DNA from: Ectobius pallidus
Lineage: Eukaryota; Arthropoda; Insecta; Blattodea; Ectobiidae
Assembly (NCBI GenBank): GCA_964059195.1
Contig: CAXKWD010000007.1
Location: 20,967,023-21,031,022 of the forward strand
DNA length: 64,000 nucleotides
Reading direction: 5' to 3'
In this document: positions 10,474 to 22,015 of the stretch, piece by piece
How the letters are laid out: each line of letters starts with the position of its first letter
Position numbering within the stretch: position 1 is the stretch's first letter
Notes under the pieces: model-generated
Database searches by the model: none
What the model was told of the DNA's origin: nothing
Seen by the model: the letters and a program-made list of their open reading frames with translations, nothing else
Position numbers and translations under genes: made by a program

Positions 10474-11803
10474 TGCGCCCACCCCTATGGGAATGTGGAA
10501 AGGAGTGCAAAGGTTACCACCCGCAGGAAAGCTAACCTAACCTTACTAGTGAGCCCGCCCAAAGGATAAATGTGAACCCAGAGTGGGGCAACAAAACTGA
10601 ACAGAGCAACACAACAATTCCTTTTTGTTTTGGTATATTTGGCAGAGTGATTTGTTTCTTTTGTAGTTGATTCTGCTTTTAGTGATACATGGTTGACATT
10701 ATTTCAATTTAAAATGAATATTACAGTTTAATGAGGTCTAAAAAATATTGAAAGAAAACAATTTACTAAAAAGAAATTTCTAAGACCCAATAATTACAAA
10801 TTAAATAATAATCTAATTAATCTTTTGAAGATTCAACACTTCATAAAATGTATTTCAAATTATAACAAAATATGCTGTCAGTGTACACTAAAATAAATAA
10901 ATTCTTTTACTATTTATACATAGTTTATCTTCTGATCTCAATCTTGTTGGTACCAACTATTTACTTAATAATTTTATGCTTTTTGTTATCTAAAATACAG
11001 CTTTGGTTAAAAAATTCATACAGAGTATATATATTAGTTATTTCATTAAGACGAAAACATGGGAAAAGAGGAGGGATTCTGGAAGATAAATACAGATTAG
11101 TTAAATTGGAGGCAACACTAAATTACCGCCACATGGGCCGCCTCCAGACCCACGCCACGGGATTCCTTAAAATGGGTTATTGGTATGTGCTAAAATACGG
11201 AAACTAATTAACAAGTGATGTGTACAAAAATGAATGAAAACTAATCAGGAACTAAACTGTATCACAAATGAAGTTACCAAAAACAGGAGGGGAATATTAC
11301 ACTGCAAGCGGAGCAAGGGAATTAGGCTTCTGCCCCCGGCATGATGACGCCGTGGACAAATTTCTTCATTTTAACAGTCTTTACTACACAAAACTACGAG
11401 AAAGCAAAGTACACATCACAAACTAACATAAAGCGAACTAATCACAGCTAAATTACAGGTTAACAGGTATTAAAACCTGCCATTGTTAGGAGCACCGCCC
11501 GAAAGCAACATACCTGTATGTACGCCATTTTGAGAATGAGAATGCCGGAAGAACGCTCACGCAGCCTAGACAGAAACCGCCACCAGACAGCAGCACTCGC
11601 TAGAGCCGCGTTGACGCGGGAACAAGCCCACACAGCCGTCTGCCCGCGGCTATCAGTACGGTAGTCTGGCCACAGCTTGAGACACTCAGTTAAGAGCAGC
11701 CCAAGGCAAGAAACCAGTGCAGCCAACTGTTTCTGTTAGGAAGGTAGCGAACTCTAGCGGGAAAAAGAACTAATTGCACCGGCCTCAAATACAAGTCGGT
11801 GCA
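10474..11803 (-). repeat. LTR copy C, terminal LTR of the array
   Basis: This is the outermost LTR on the right. Its outer end at 11803 joins unrelated BEL/Pao gag sequence. A private change gives gcaagcggag near 11305 where A and B have gcgcgcagag. If the real LTR begins with TGTATTGCACC, this outer end lacks 5 bp and the junction shares the microhomology tgca. Confidence 0.72.
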
Positions 11804-12966
11804 CTGTCTGTAAGATTATTTAACAGAAGCTGCGTTAGGAGAACTTCATGTAGCGGAACTTCTAAAGATAGAGCTTCTACTGCGTTTAGGTTGCTCTGAA
11901 ATCTGTTAAGAAGGTTTCTGAGTTCTGTTACACTGTCTGCTTTCATTGCTGGTAATGATAACAGTTGCTGAACATGTGCTGTGGCTATCAATCTGGTATT
12001 ATTGTAGCGAGCACAAATCAATTTCCATGCCACAGAGAAATTGTCACTGGTAACAGGTAGATTTTGAATTAACACGTGCGCTTGACCCTTAAGCGCCGCT
12101 AGGAGGTAATGGTATTTTTGGATTGGGTCTAGCGATTCATTATTTACTACGAGACTGCTGAATGTGTCGTAGAAATGTTTGAAATTGGTCACATCGCCAG
12201 AGAATGTCGGTAATGCTAAAGTAGGAAGAGGTATGACTTTTCTCTGCACATTGCAGGAATGCGAGGTGTGATGTGATTGTTCACTGTGATGAGAGCCTAA
12301 ACTGTGCACTAGATGCTCGTGTAGACCTATGCGTTCACTGAGTTTAGCTTTCAACACTCGATAACTACTACTTATCTGTCCATAGTATTGCATATGAAAA
12401 TCTATGTCATCTTCAGCTTCGATGAGAGATTCAATTTGAGTTTGTACACCTTCAAATTTGTTCCAAATCTCATTAAGGTTGTCATACTCAGCTTTAAGTC
12501 GAAACACATCCACTTCTTCTGGAATGTTGTCACAGTACTTTTGAATGAATGTGATCTTTCGTTTGATAAAATCTCTTTTCCTAGTAAGTACCTTCAAATC
12601 TTGTTCCATTTCGGATGTAGAACGAAATACTTGTAGATGTTGAATGTTGTTATTCTTCGCTGCTGAAGAATCTTGCTGCTGCTCTGTCTTCGCTGTTTCC
12701 TCAGTTGGACTGCTTGGCTCTTCCTCCACTGCTTCCTCAGTCTTAAGACGTTTTGGCGGTGGTTGGTCATGAGATCTGTACTTCTTGCGTTCTCCGTCAA
12801 GTATGATCCTTCCTTCCGCAACAGCACTGTCCAGTTCGCGTTGCAAGTCACATAATCTCAACGTCTGTCTAACCTGTGGTTCAGCAGAGGCTTTTAACCA
12901 GTCTACTATCTCTTCACATGTCTTTCCATCTTCACTTTCTTTCAAGAAACTAATAACACGCTCCAT
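11804..12966 (-). pseudogene. BEL/Pao Gag, 3'-truncated by the LTR array
   Basis: The N-terminal about 388 codons of a BEL/Pao polyprotein. It has a charged, Gln-rich N-terminal region, a coiled-coil-like middle, a His-rich linker (SHHSEQSHHTSHSC), and then the conserved Gag region seen as DUF1759 in this family (LPTFSGDVTNFKHFYDTFSS, LLAALKGQAHVLIQNLPVT, ARYNNTRLIATAHVQQLLSL). The frame runs directly into LTR C at 11803, so zinc knuckle, protease, RT and integrase are missing here. They may lie beyond the array, left of the window. Same strand as the array. Start chosen at MERVISFLKE because stops precede it. Confidence 0.8.
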
Positions 12967-14340
12967 CTCTAACTCTGCAATCTTTCCTCGGAGACTGTAG
13001 GTCGCTTTCTTTTAAGACATATTGAGTAGGCTTATTATTTGCACTGTTTCATGTGATATTTAACTTTTCTTATAAATACTAATAAGTGTTCTAACTTGGG
13101 TAACGATTTCTTGTTTTAGTTTGCATGTCTTAGAGTAAAGAAAAAAATTGCGATTTAGTTTTTCAGTGGCAAAGTAACAAAATATGATTTTCATTAGTTC
13201 AATTACTAAAAATATTCCTGGGGTGGATCCCTCTGCCCCCTTTTTTGGGGGATATGGTTTTTTTTTATTGAACCACTTTCGAAGTCAATTGAAACTAAGT
13301 CGAAAGCAAACTATCGTTGATTTATTTCAACTTACAATGTCACACTTGTGCCCTCCCCGTAGAAATATCATGTGGGCGCCCTTGATCGTTTTGAAACTAA
13401 CTTCTATTGAATTATAAATGTACATACATCTGAAACATTGTCATACTGTTACCTTTGAGTTGCCTGATGCCAAGGCAATGTATGAATATAACAATGTATA
13501 AGTTACAGTATGAACATTCTGTATTGTACATTATTTCCAAATGACAGTAAAGGCAACAATGTAAATTACCATGCAAGATTTAAAAAAGGAACAATATATT
13601 TTAAAATACAGTTTTTGTTATATATGTAGTATTTTTGCAGTCTTGTAGTTAGTTGCATCTTCAAAAAAGGAATTCTGTCATTCCTTCTTCCTTTTTATTT
13701 AAAATCAACTCGATTTGAGCTTTGGAAAATACGCCACTGAGCACATTCTGGACTTCTTCAGATACAGTAACTGCAATATCTTTCTTTAAACTGTTACCTT
13801 CATCAACCAATCTTTTGTTTATCTGTTCCTGTTCTAATTTATACAATTCAATACAATATGCAGGCGCGTGGATCGGGACTGCAGCACCGTCACGAATCAG
13901 GTTCTCCCACCACGCGGAAACCAGTCCGACCCACCTCCTATTCTATACGCCTTGGGTCAGTTCCTCCTCATCATGATTAAGAATTGTACACCCCCTCCAC
14001 TTTTACTTCTTTAGATGTATAGCCTTTCTCTCGAATTCCATGTGCTCGATGTTTTAGGTACTGTATCCCCCAGCCGTTATACCTGATCTGCTGAATTGGA
14101 TTTGCTACATATTTTAGCTCCCCATATTCTCAGGAGGAGCATTGGTATGTGCTTGCATAGAAAATTACTAAGTAACTAACTCTACTAAGTAATGAAATAG
14201 AAATGCAAATGAATAATCTACAATAAAAAACAAAGTTGTATGTTGTTGTATGTTACATCAAGTGCATGTCTATTTCTTGTTTCATAGCTATGAACATTGT
14301 TCCTTCTATTAAAAGTACCTAAGTTAGATTTCACATATAA
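12967..14340. other. No confident gene; probable 5' part of the BEL element and unassigned repeats
   Basis: The expected BEL 5' LTR and primer site were not recognised. A 61-codon minus-strand frame at 13661-13846 (SGVFSKAQIELILNKKEEG) is lysine-rich and helical and may be a scrap of a THAP/P-like transposon gene; I cannot establish that. The rest is AT-rich with homopolymer runs near 13240-13270. Confidence 0.4.
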
Positions 14341-14348
14341 CACAGAGT

Positions 14349-14349
14349 C

Positions 14350-14382
<33 letters not shown>
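14349..14382. repeat. (GT)n(AT)n microsatellite
   Basis: A run of gtgtgtgtgt followed by atatatatat, next to the decayed pogo fragment. Confidence 0.85.
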
Positions 14383-14399
14383 CTATCCCACTGTCGAGC

Positions 14400-14940
14400 A
14401 ATGTCGATAGCATCGATATTCTTGGTATGTGAGGCATGCCCGTCCAGTAGTAGCAGAACAGGATATCCACGAATATTTCTGCCTGCATCCATCTACTGGG
14501 ATGACAAGTTGATGTTCCTGGGGGAGCACCATCCAGGAGACCACCTTTCATTCTTTGCCTTGGAAAGATCAGGTAGGGCATTATGTAATGACAAGCAGCA
14601 GAAAAGCACATAACTGTTGTGATGGTTTGTCCTCTCTCTGCTGATGTTATGCAGCCAACTTGCCTTCTGCCACGTAGAGGGATAACTTTGCTGTGAGACT
14701 TGAGATCAGAAGTTATTCCTGTCTCATCAACATTATAGATTTTGGTGGGCCAAATTTATATTTCTCAATCTGTTCACAAAGTAACGAGAAGGACTGGGAC
14801 ACCGCTACTCTGTTGAACCCCATAGCTCGTCCAGCAGATATAGGCTCAGGTTTTCGCAAGGAAAGTTGCTCGTGATGTCTCTTCATAAATCCAGTCTAAA
14901 CCTGCCATTTTACCATCATTATTGAAATTGTGCTCTATGT
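14400..14940 (-). pseudogene. Pogo-like transposase fragment 1
   Basis: Minus-strand pieces match the central part of a pogo/Tigger-type DDE transposase. Near 14720-14760 the translation gives KIYNVDETGI, which carries the first catalytic Asp. Upstream is KMAGLDWFMKRH, from the DNA-binding/DDE linker. Near 14490-14560 FPRQRMKGGLLDGAPPGT parallels the second pogo copy at about 21500. Frameshifts and stops break it, and the catalytic third is missing. It abuts the hAT fragment at about 14940. Confidence 0.7.
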
Positions 14941-15831
14941 TTGGCTGCTTCTAGTGATAATTGCACTTCTTTTAAGTGTTCCCAGTCTACTTGCTCCTTT
15001 TTCTTGTGTGGTTCAAGCACATGATGCAGAACAGTATTGATATAATGGGCAGCGCAGGGTAATCTTTCGTAGTGGGAGAGTGCCAATTTAATACTTGCTC
15101 CCTGATCAGAAACAAACACTGCATTTTGTAGTTCATCTGTCTGAATGTTAAGCAGTGCCATGTTTGTTTCTAATTCCTCTTTGATATTTGCACTACTTTT
15201 AACACTGTCATCCTGAAATTTTGCAGTGAACATTACATTGTTTTTTTAAACCCCAACTAGCATCGATGTAGTGAGAATTAACAGTCAGGTAGCTAAACTG
15301 TCTTACTTGTCACTCCACATATCAGTTGTAAAAGAGCACTGTTTCTTCCCAATTGCTTCTTTAACTTTAGGCGAAAATGCACCCTTCACTTCCTGAGCGA
15401 AAGTGTGCATGTGTCGCGAAATTGTCATCTTGGATGGTGATATGTCTGTAGCAGTTACAGCTGCATAGATGGCCCCCAATTTTAGCAGCTCATTCACTAG
15501 ATTAATAAACCCTTTTCCCTCCACAATTTCTAAAATCAAGGGTGCACAAGAGTACACACGCTTTTAGAATATTATCTTTGGCCTCTTTGGTTATCTCCTG
15601 AGCCTGGCGCCTGGTTTTGACACAATTATGTCTTCTCAGTGAAGAAGTTGTACTATTTTTGTAAGACAGTATTGCAAAACACTGGATACCTTGCACATAG
15701 CCAACACATTTGTTTATAACAGGATCTACTACATGAGAAAACGTGGTCCGAACATCATTTGAAGTATTTGTATCTTGTAAAATGTAAATATTATCATGTA
15801 ATTTGCATTTTACCTGATCTTTATTTTCCAT
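14941..15831 (-). pseudogene. hAT transposase 5' portion with BED-type finger
   Basis: Three overlapping minus-strand frames give a hAT N-terminal half. There is a degenerate BED-like finger (SSLRRHNCVK), then TISRHMHTFAQEV and KKQCSFTTDMWSDK (the hAT first catalytic Asp region). The last part is NAVFVSDQGASIKLALSHYE followed by RLPCAAHYINTVLHHVLE (second Asp and the conserved CxxH segment). At least two frameshifts separate the frames. The dimerisation domain is missing; the left end joins the pogo fragment. Confidence 0.75.
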
Positions 15832-16149
15832 TGCTAAGTTGACATGAGCTTATAATTAATTTCCCTTGAATAATTTCCACATGTAGCATACACGCAACCA
15901 ATACTGCCCTACCTCCTTTAGACATTGCCTTAATAACATGAGTACCGGCGCTGTGTTGTAAGAGCTCTCGTGAGTGAGACTCTCGAACAGAATGCTACGT
16001 TGCCTATTCATTCAAGTGCTACCCGTGCAGTCTTGTGCTTATGTTCCGAGACATGGATGAGTCCGTGTGTTGTGATTCTACTCCCGGCCCGTTGACAGTA
16101 TATAGTATCTAAAGAGCAGCTGTCTTCAGTCTCTAGTTGGTAACTGGTC
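15832..16149. other. No gene recognised
   Basis: Short spacer between the hAT 5' end and the RING-like pseudogene. No ORF or repeat structure that I can assign. Confidence 0.5.
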
Positions 16150-16474
16150 CATCAAGGAGGCTTCGGATTAGGATTTGCATAAACACTCCTCGATCTACTG
16201 GACAAGTATTAGAATTTCTAGATCATCTCATTAGACAATCCAGACAAAAACAATGATTACACGAGTTTGAAGTTGCGGTTTCTTGTGTGTTGAGAATATG
16301 TCTGCATATACGACTCTTCTGTATTTCCTCGGAAGAGCTGTCAGTCGGATGATCAGTGGATGAAGATTCTCTGGAAGCATCAGGACAATTGGAAACTTCC
16401 CTCTCTTGAGTGCTAGCTGTAGATGAATTAGAAGAGATCTCAGCTGCTTCACAAAATTTTTGCTATTAGGGTCG
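16150..16474 (-). pseudogene. Decayed RING-finger exon or retrocopy (PHRF1-like)
   Basis: One minus-strand frame reads a Ser/Glu-rich stretch, then RICRHILNTQETATSNSC, NHCFCLDCLMR, a stop, SRNSNTCPVDRGVFMQILIR. The C-x-H-x-F-C-x-x-C core followed by N-T-C-P-V-D-R is the second half of a RING domain of the kind seen in PHRF1-like proteins. The stop sits where a Trp codon (TGG to TGA) would be expected. It is the only host-gene-like sequence in the window. It could instead be a gene fragment carried by a transposon. Confidence 0.5.
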
Positions 16475-16894
16475 AAATTCTGTACCTCTGTGCATTTATT
16501 GGCTGATTACATTGAACCATGATCATTGGACTTGGTTCTTAATTACAAGCCTTTTCTTCTAAGACTTTTGTCTCTTAAGGTGTAGATCAAAGGTTTCCAG
16601 CTCAGTGACGTCATAGCGAGCGTCTCTAGTGCTCCGTAGCAATGCAGGTAGATAACACAGAGCAGATGGAATAGCTTCACCCTGTCAGAGCAGTGGCGTA
16701 TAATAAGGAAATACAACTTAGTTTAGTAAGGATGCATACTTCTATAATAATATGTTAACACTTCGAATGCATAGCATGTTGAACTTAAAAATAACAGTAA
16801 AATGGTACAATATGTAACTTTGTGAATAGCAAACAAACAAAATTGAACGAAAAAAAATTAAACAAATTAAGTTGACCAGTCAGATTCCTATGAA
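16475..16894. other. No gene recognised
   Basis: AT-rich spacer between the RING-like fragment and the downstream end of the GTF2IRD2-like hAT. Its left part may belong to the 3' terminus of that element. Confidence 0.45.
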
Positions 16895-18290
16895 TTATAT
16901 TTCATTAGTTTTTCGGGACTTCTGTAAACGTTTCGACTTCACAAGTTCCTCAATATTTGGATAGAGAGATCGAGTCACAGATAACCTAAGTGTAGACTGT
17001 AAGCTCTTATCGGACATCTGGCTTCTATAGTGAGATTTGTTAATTTTCATTAGAGAAAAAACTGCTCGCAGACATATGTGGTTCCAAACATACACAGCAT
17101 TTTAGCGGCCAATTGATGTAGTCTTGGGAACCTTGGTCGGGTGAGGCCTTTGTTGAAGTCACACAAGCTGTTTTTTATTCCTGAATTTGTCTTTTAGCTC
17201 TTCATCGCATTGCAAATCTATAAGTTCCAGCTTTAGTGTGGGCACTACTGCATCGACGTCTAACGAGTACGGAGTGGAAAGAATCTTGAATTCCGAGTCA
17301 TGTTTGTTCAGATCTTGAAATCTGAAAATAAATTCCTCATTTAGAGCACTCAAGATCTGTGTGAAATCTTCAAAGTCATTGATTGCTAGTGGCGAAGTCC
17401 GAACACATTGCTAATCTGGGGAAATGTGAAGTATCTTTGTTCTGTAACTGACGTTCCTATAAAGATAACTTCATTTTGAAAGCCTTCACTCGATATTACA
17501 AATCTGTTATTAAAAGGGATTTTCCTTGTAGCGAAAGATTCAGATCATTTAGATGATGTGTCAGATCTGCAATGAAAGCCAGGCTGCATATCCACTTTTT
17601 ATCTTTCAGTTGTGGTATGAGTTTGTTCTTAGCCTCCATGAACAAAGATATTTCTTCTCGAATGTCAAAGAATCTTTCGAAAACTACACCTCGACTTAAC
17701 AATCGGACGTCACAGTGATAAAGTATATCGCCATATTGACTATCACATTCTGAAAGAAATGCTTTGAACTGGCGTTGGCTTAGTCCTTTCGATCGCACAG
17801 TATTTGTAGCCTGCACAACTACATTCATTACATTATTCAGTTTAATGCTTTTAGCACACAGATTTTCTACGTGTATGATGCAATGAATAGCACTTATATC
17901 ATGTTTCATATTAAAATTCTTCAATTTCTCCTTCAGGCGACCTATTTGCCCGTTCCTACTTCCATCCATTGCCGGAGCTCCATCTGTGGTAACTGATACT
18001 AATTTATCCCAAGGTAAGTTGAACTTATCAATTGCGTTTTCAACACATGTAAGAATATATTAACCAGTAGTTGTCCCTTCCATTGGAACCAGGTCTAATA
18101 ATTCTGCCCTTATTTCAAGTTTACTGTTCACCCCCAATACAAACAGCTAGTTGGACTGTATCCGTGATGTCCGTGCTTTCATCTATCGCCAAAGAATAAC
18201 ATACAAAATTGTTTATTTCTTTTAACTGTACCTGCAAATCTGCAGCCATTTCTTGAATTCTACGAGCCACTGTCTAGTTGGATAGACGAG
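16895..18290 (-). pseudogene. hAT transposase, GTF2IRD2-like lineage, decayed
   Basis: In minus-strand order: a stretch near 18150-18290 reading as an N-terminal catalytic segment (IDESTDITDT); VSVTTDGAPAMDGSRNGQIG near 17960; AIHCIIHVENLCAKSIKL and the long insertion domain (17496-17969); FRFQDLNKHDSEFKILSTPY (17159-17353); and a C-terminal dimerisation segment ending SLYPNIEELVKSKRLQKS (16895-17095). Several frameshifts and stops interrupt it and the N-terminal finger is missing at about 18290, where unrelated repeat sequence starts. Confidence 0.78.
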
Positions 18291-19040
18291 TCATTCCATG
18301 TCAAATCAACACAGAAAAGTACAATTTTCAACCTGACCATCTCCGATTTCCATGAAATTTAGTGTGTTCATTGCACATGATGAGAGAATGAAGAATGCCT
18401 AATTATAGAATTCTAGCATTAGTACAACAAAAGTAATGGCTGCCCAAAGTTCGGAAAATGTGTTGAAAATTTGATAAACACAGCAGACAAAAACGGCTGT
18501 AACTTCCGTTCTAATAGAGATAGAACTGTGAAACAGGTATTTTCAGAAAGGTCTGGGAACAAGCTTTCAAATGATATGCAACATGGCTATATTCAAACAA
18601 TGTAAACAATTAAGGTCAATGACCTTAACTTTTGACCTTGAATATCTCAAAACATGTCACCTTCAAAATTGATGGAAAAAATATATTTGCTTCTTGTTAC
18701 ACTATACAACATAGTAAAAAATCTAGTTGGGACGACATTGGGTTTAGGAGATATAAATTAATATGTACAGCTATTTGGTGCAATAAAGCAGTAGAAATTG
18801 TATGCAGACTGCAACAAAGTGTCATAGAGTTCAGCAAAACGTGTTAACTGTTAAAAAGTGTTATTATAGCAACGCACAGTAAGGTAGCAATGTGAAAAGA
18901 CCAATAACAAACATTTTTAATATGCAAGGTAACCTCTCACCTTCAATGATGCAAAGCATGATATAACCATTCCAGCGAAACGCATGTGTGGAAGGCAAAC
19001 AGATTCAAATTTACACAAACAAACACGATGGCAAATGTAC
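18291..19040. other. Unassigned repeat sequence
   Basis: No credible coding frame. It contains the mirrored block aaggtcaatgaccttaact / ttttgaccttgaa near 18610-18650. It may be the non-coding end of the unassigned element at 19041-20060. Confidence 0.4.
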
Positions 19041-20060
19041 AATCAGGACTTACCACATGCCTCAATACTGGGTAGCAAGATGTAACACTGTTTGTGCATC
19101 TTTTGGTGAAAGGACATATGTTCAGCTGTTCTTACATCAACCTTTGTAAGAATATCCTTCTTGTCCATAGTAAAGATGTCAGGTTTCTCAGGGTGTACAA
19201 ATGAAGGTGAAGGGCCATGAGGATGTAGGAAGCTAATTGTAACCCCACTGGTATGTTCATTAACATTCAAAACACATCCAAGCCACCAGTGACCTTCGTA
19301 CATGCATGCAACAAACCCTGTGATATCACCACGTGTTGGGTCCACGTTAGAGATTCATTTCTGATGTCTGGTGAATTGGAGAAACCTTTCGTTTTGATGT
19401 TAAGGCCAGCGGGAATAACAGTGTAACTTGTGGGTACCTGCAATTGTGCGAATCTGTGCAAACCACTCTTGAAGGAGAGATTCTTCTTCATCATACTCAC
19501 TGTTAGTTGTGTAATGAAAGTGACACACTGTAATGTTCTTAGAACACCATTCAAACAACTGTCTGGGTGTCATTATCTGAGAGTTGTAGATGCACTGCAG
19601 ACTGGCACCAACAGAAGTCTCTTGATGGTACCAGCGATATCATCACATGGTCCTATGCCATGTGATGTGGCAAAGAAATGCCACTCTGCACAGACATTGA
19701 AATCACTCTCATGAAAAGATATGTTTGCAAAATTCTTACGGTTTTTATACTGGGCTGCAGCTCCATTTGAGAAGTAATAAGTTACATGTACTTGGGTAGT
19801 CTATGGAAATGGGATATCATGAAGTTGACCAAACGACGTTGGAAAAGATGAACACTTTACAGTGTCATGTTTGCGGCATTCTGATATGATAACAAAGGAA
19901 ATGTGATCTATTGCATGGGTTTCTGGATGTCTATAATAAACAAATGGATGAATGGTGGCCTGTGCGTTGTTCCAGTGGAACCCCTGGACCTCATCTTGCA
20001 GGACAAATACAATTATGTGGGCAGTTTAAGGTCATGAATGGCCTGAATAATTGTATTAAA
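19041..20060 (-). pseudogene. Decayed transposon ORF of an unassigned arthropod family
   Basis: Minus-strand translation gives an uninterrupted segment near 19610-19790 reading YYFSNGAAAQYKNRKNF, DFNVCAEWHFFATSHG, IGPCDDIAGTIKR. It is preceded near 19800-20000 by HWNNAQATIHPFVYYRHPET (19920-19990) and followed by SPDIRNESLTWTQ and CMYEGHWWLGCVLNV (19267-19345). I associate this segment order with a repeat-encoded protein common in arthropod genomes, but I cannot name the superfamily. The YFSxGA..QYKN and EWHFFATSHG blocks look like a nuclease core. At least three frame changes are present. Confidence 0.55.
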
Positions 20061-20772
20061 CATAGCAGCACTCTTCTTTAGAACAACAGGTTAAATTCCA
20101 ACGATCATAGCACAAATCTTGGCACTTCCCATAATCTGAACAAACGAATTAGCTTTAAGAAAGCTAACATGTTCTATAGCAGTACTGATAGTTTGTTCAC
20201 TGGTTATATCATAGTTTTTTTTGCATTATATAAATACCACGAAGGTTCTAGAATAACATGTTTTCTTATTTAAACCTCTACATAACAAGATGGCGTCACA
20301 TCTTATAATTTGTACTTGAAAAGTGAAACCTTGCATCATACAACATTATTACATTTTATTAATTTACCTCTGGATCCTATTTGAAACGAGGAGGAATTAT
20401 TCTATAAATGTCCTGTTAGGAAGATTACTCACGAATCCCTTACGCCAACCCGGACGGAAGTTCCCAGCGGTGAAGTAGGCACACATCCACTCACTATCCT
20501 ATCTCAGCAGCGTCTCTGCCTCTCTTCACCGCCTCCAAACTTCGACCCCCAAGCAAGCGGAACAGACTCGTAAGACGCATGCGCACAGGAGCAAATACAG
20601 CAAAGAAACGCACCATATGATGGGAACATCACACATGTAAGTTTATGAAACGAGTTATATCTATAAGTGTAAACGAATCTTAAGTCACCACTGGGTTGGT
20701 ATCTCATATTGAGAATGCCTGGTGGTATACCGGGATATGTGAGTCATGTGGTACATGTTGTACCAGCATGTT
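20061..20772. other. No gene recognised
   Basis: Contains a GC-richer patch (about 20430-20610) unlike its AT-rich surroundings, with the word agacgcatgcgcac. No coding or structural assignment. Confidence 0.4.
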
Positions 20773-20842
20773 GCCATTGTAGCTCAATGATAGAGCAGCG
20801 GCACTGAGAGCCGAAGATCCTGATTCAAAACCCAGCTATGGC
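20773..20842 (+). tRNA. tRNA-like sequence (pseudo-tRNA or SINE head)
   Basis: A 70-nt cloverleaf can be drawn: acceptor GCCATTG with CTATGGC (one mismatch), D stem GCTC/GAGC, anticodon stem CGGC/GCCG closing the 7-nt loop ACTGAGA (anticodon TGA if complete), and a T-loop-like TTCAAAA with a weak stem. The weak T arm and the lack of the long variable arm expected for tRNA-Ser argue for a decayed gene or the tRNA-derived head of a SINE. Confidence 0.4.
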
Positions 20843-20975
20843 ATTGACATTTTCTGTCTGACTCAACCTTTCCACCATAGCCTCATACACCAGTGTGAAA
20901 GAATTATCATTCCAGAAGAATTTTTTATTTCCACAAAAACAGAGCACATTTAGCACAGGTGTCACAGCATGGAGT

Positions 20976-22015
20976 TCATAAACCTAGGTTAAAGCATTCT
21001 TGTTCTTGAACACAGTTCGACGTTTCTGCTGCTGCAAATCCATCGTCCCCAAATGCATTTTCATTGAAGGGGAAAATTCTAGTCTTTCTGAATCCAGAAA
21101 TGGCATTATGGATTGTAGCACACCATGCATATGCCAAGCCATATAATTTGGCCACTTGAAACTGGGTCAGAACCCGCCCTGGGTGGTTCAGTAGCCAAAT
21201 CTTCACTTCCTGGCCTTTTAAGGTGCTAAGTGGTCCCATGAAGCTTACATTGAAGGCAGTAACCTATGGGTGCAATGGGGTGGGAATGAAAGGATTATCA
21301 CCCCACGGTGCCGAGCCAGTTCAATCACCTCAAGGTTCTTGACATGTGTTGCATGCCCATCAAGAAGAAGCAACGCTCCTCTTTCGATGGCTTCGTGAAC
21401 TGAATGCCACTGAAAAAAAATCCGTCTGCATCCACCCACTGGGATGACATAATTTTGGCAATGGTACCTGGTGGTGCACCATCAAGAAGTTCCTCCTTCA
21501 TCCTGATCCTTGGGAAAATCAGAAGCGGAGGGATTTATTGGCCAGCCGCCGAGAAACAAATTTCTGCAGTAACCAGCTGTCCTCTTTCCACAGAAGTCAG
21601 CGTCCCCACTTGCCTTCTGCCCTTCTGAGCCAAGACTTTTGGCTGAGACTTGGGCACGGTAGTCAGCCCCCTCTATATATTCTTGTGGGTGGAAATTGGT
21701 GCTTCTCCATGCACACGGTCAGGTTCCCAAAGAATTTTGAGACTGCAGCTTTGTTGAAACCCATGGCTCGAGCTGCAGATGTAGCTTCCAGTTTCCTGAG
21801 GGAGAGATCAGGATGGCGTCGCATAAAGCCAGTCCTCGCCTACATTTTTCTTTATCATTAAACTTATGTTTAATATTATTCCTCTGGGCTAGATCATATG
21901 CCAGCCGCCTTACGTCAAATTTAGTGAGGCCAAACAAGCGGCTTTCCATCAATTTGATGTGCTCTACCATCTTGTTTTCTTGAGCAGCACTAAACACGTA
22001 ACTGAAGTTCCCCAT
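20976..22015 (-). pseudogene. Pogo-like transposase 2, near full length but broken
   Basis: The N-terminus (21719-22015) begins MGNFSYVFSAAQENKMVEHI and continues KFDVRRLAYDLAQRNNIKHK, a CENP-B/pogo-type helix-turn-helix start. The catalytic region (21245-21439) reads GALLLLDGHATHVKNLEVIE then VIILSFPPHCTHRLLP, with the second Asp of the DDE set. The C-terminus (20976-21239) reads VAKLYGLAYAWCATIHNAIS then GFRKTRIFPFNENAF. Frameshifts break the frame near 21240 and 21440-21720. It overlaps in content with fragment 1 near 14.5 kb, so both belong to one family. Confidence 0.8.

Larger units (their letters stand above)
1..11803 (-). mobile_element. Tandem array of a 5.2-kb non-autonomous LTR retrotransposon
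   Basis: The first 11.8 kb holds three LTRs (70-1397, 5271-6600, 10474-11803) alternating with internal regions, giving a repeat period of about 5202 bp. Each internal region reads on the minus strand as primer-binding site, one long ORF, about 0.9 kb without a recognisable gene, a purine-rich tract (complement of about 1403-1412) and then the next LTR. The window opens at the inner edge of a primer-binding site, so the array continues to the left. The right end falls on an LTR edge and abuts a BEL/Pao gag, which fits an LTR-element array rather than a random satellite. Copies differ by a handful of SNPs and 1-bp indels. Unequal recombination between LTRs or integration of a concatemer could both produce this; an assembly collapse or expansion cannot be excluded. 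Confidence 0.8.
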
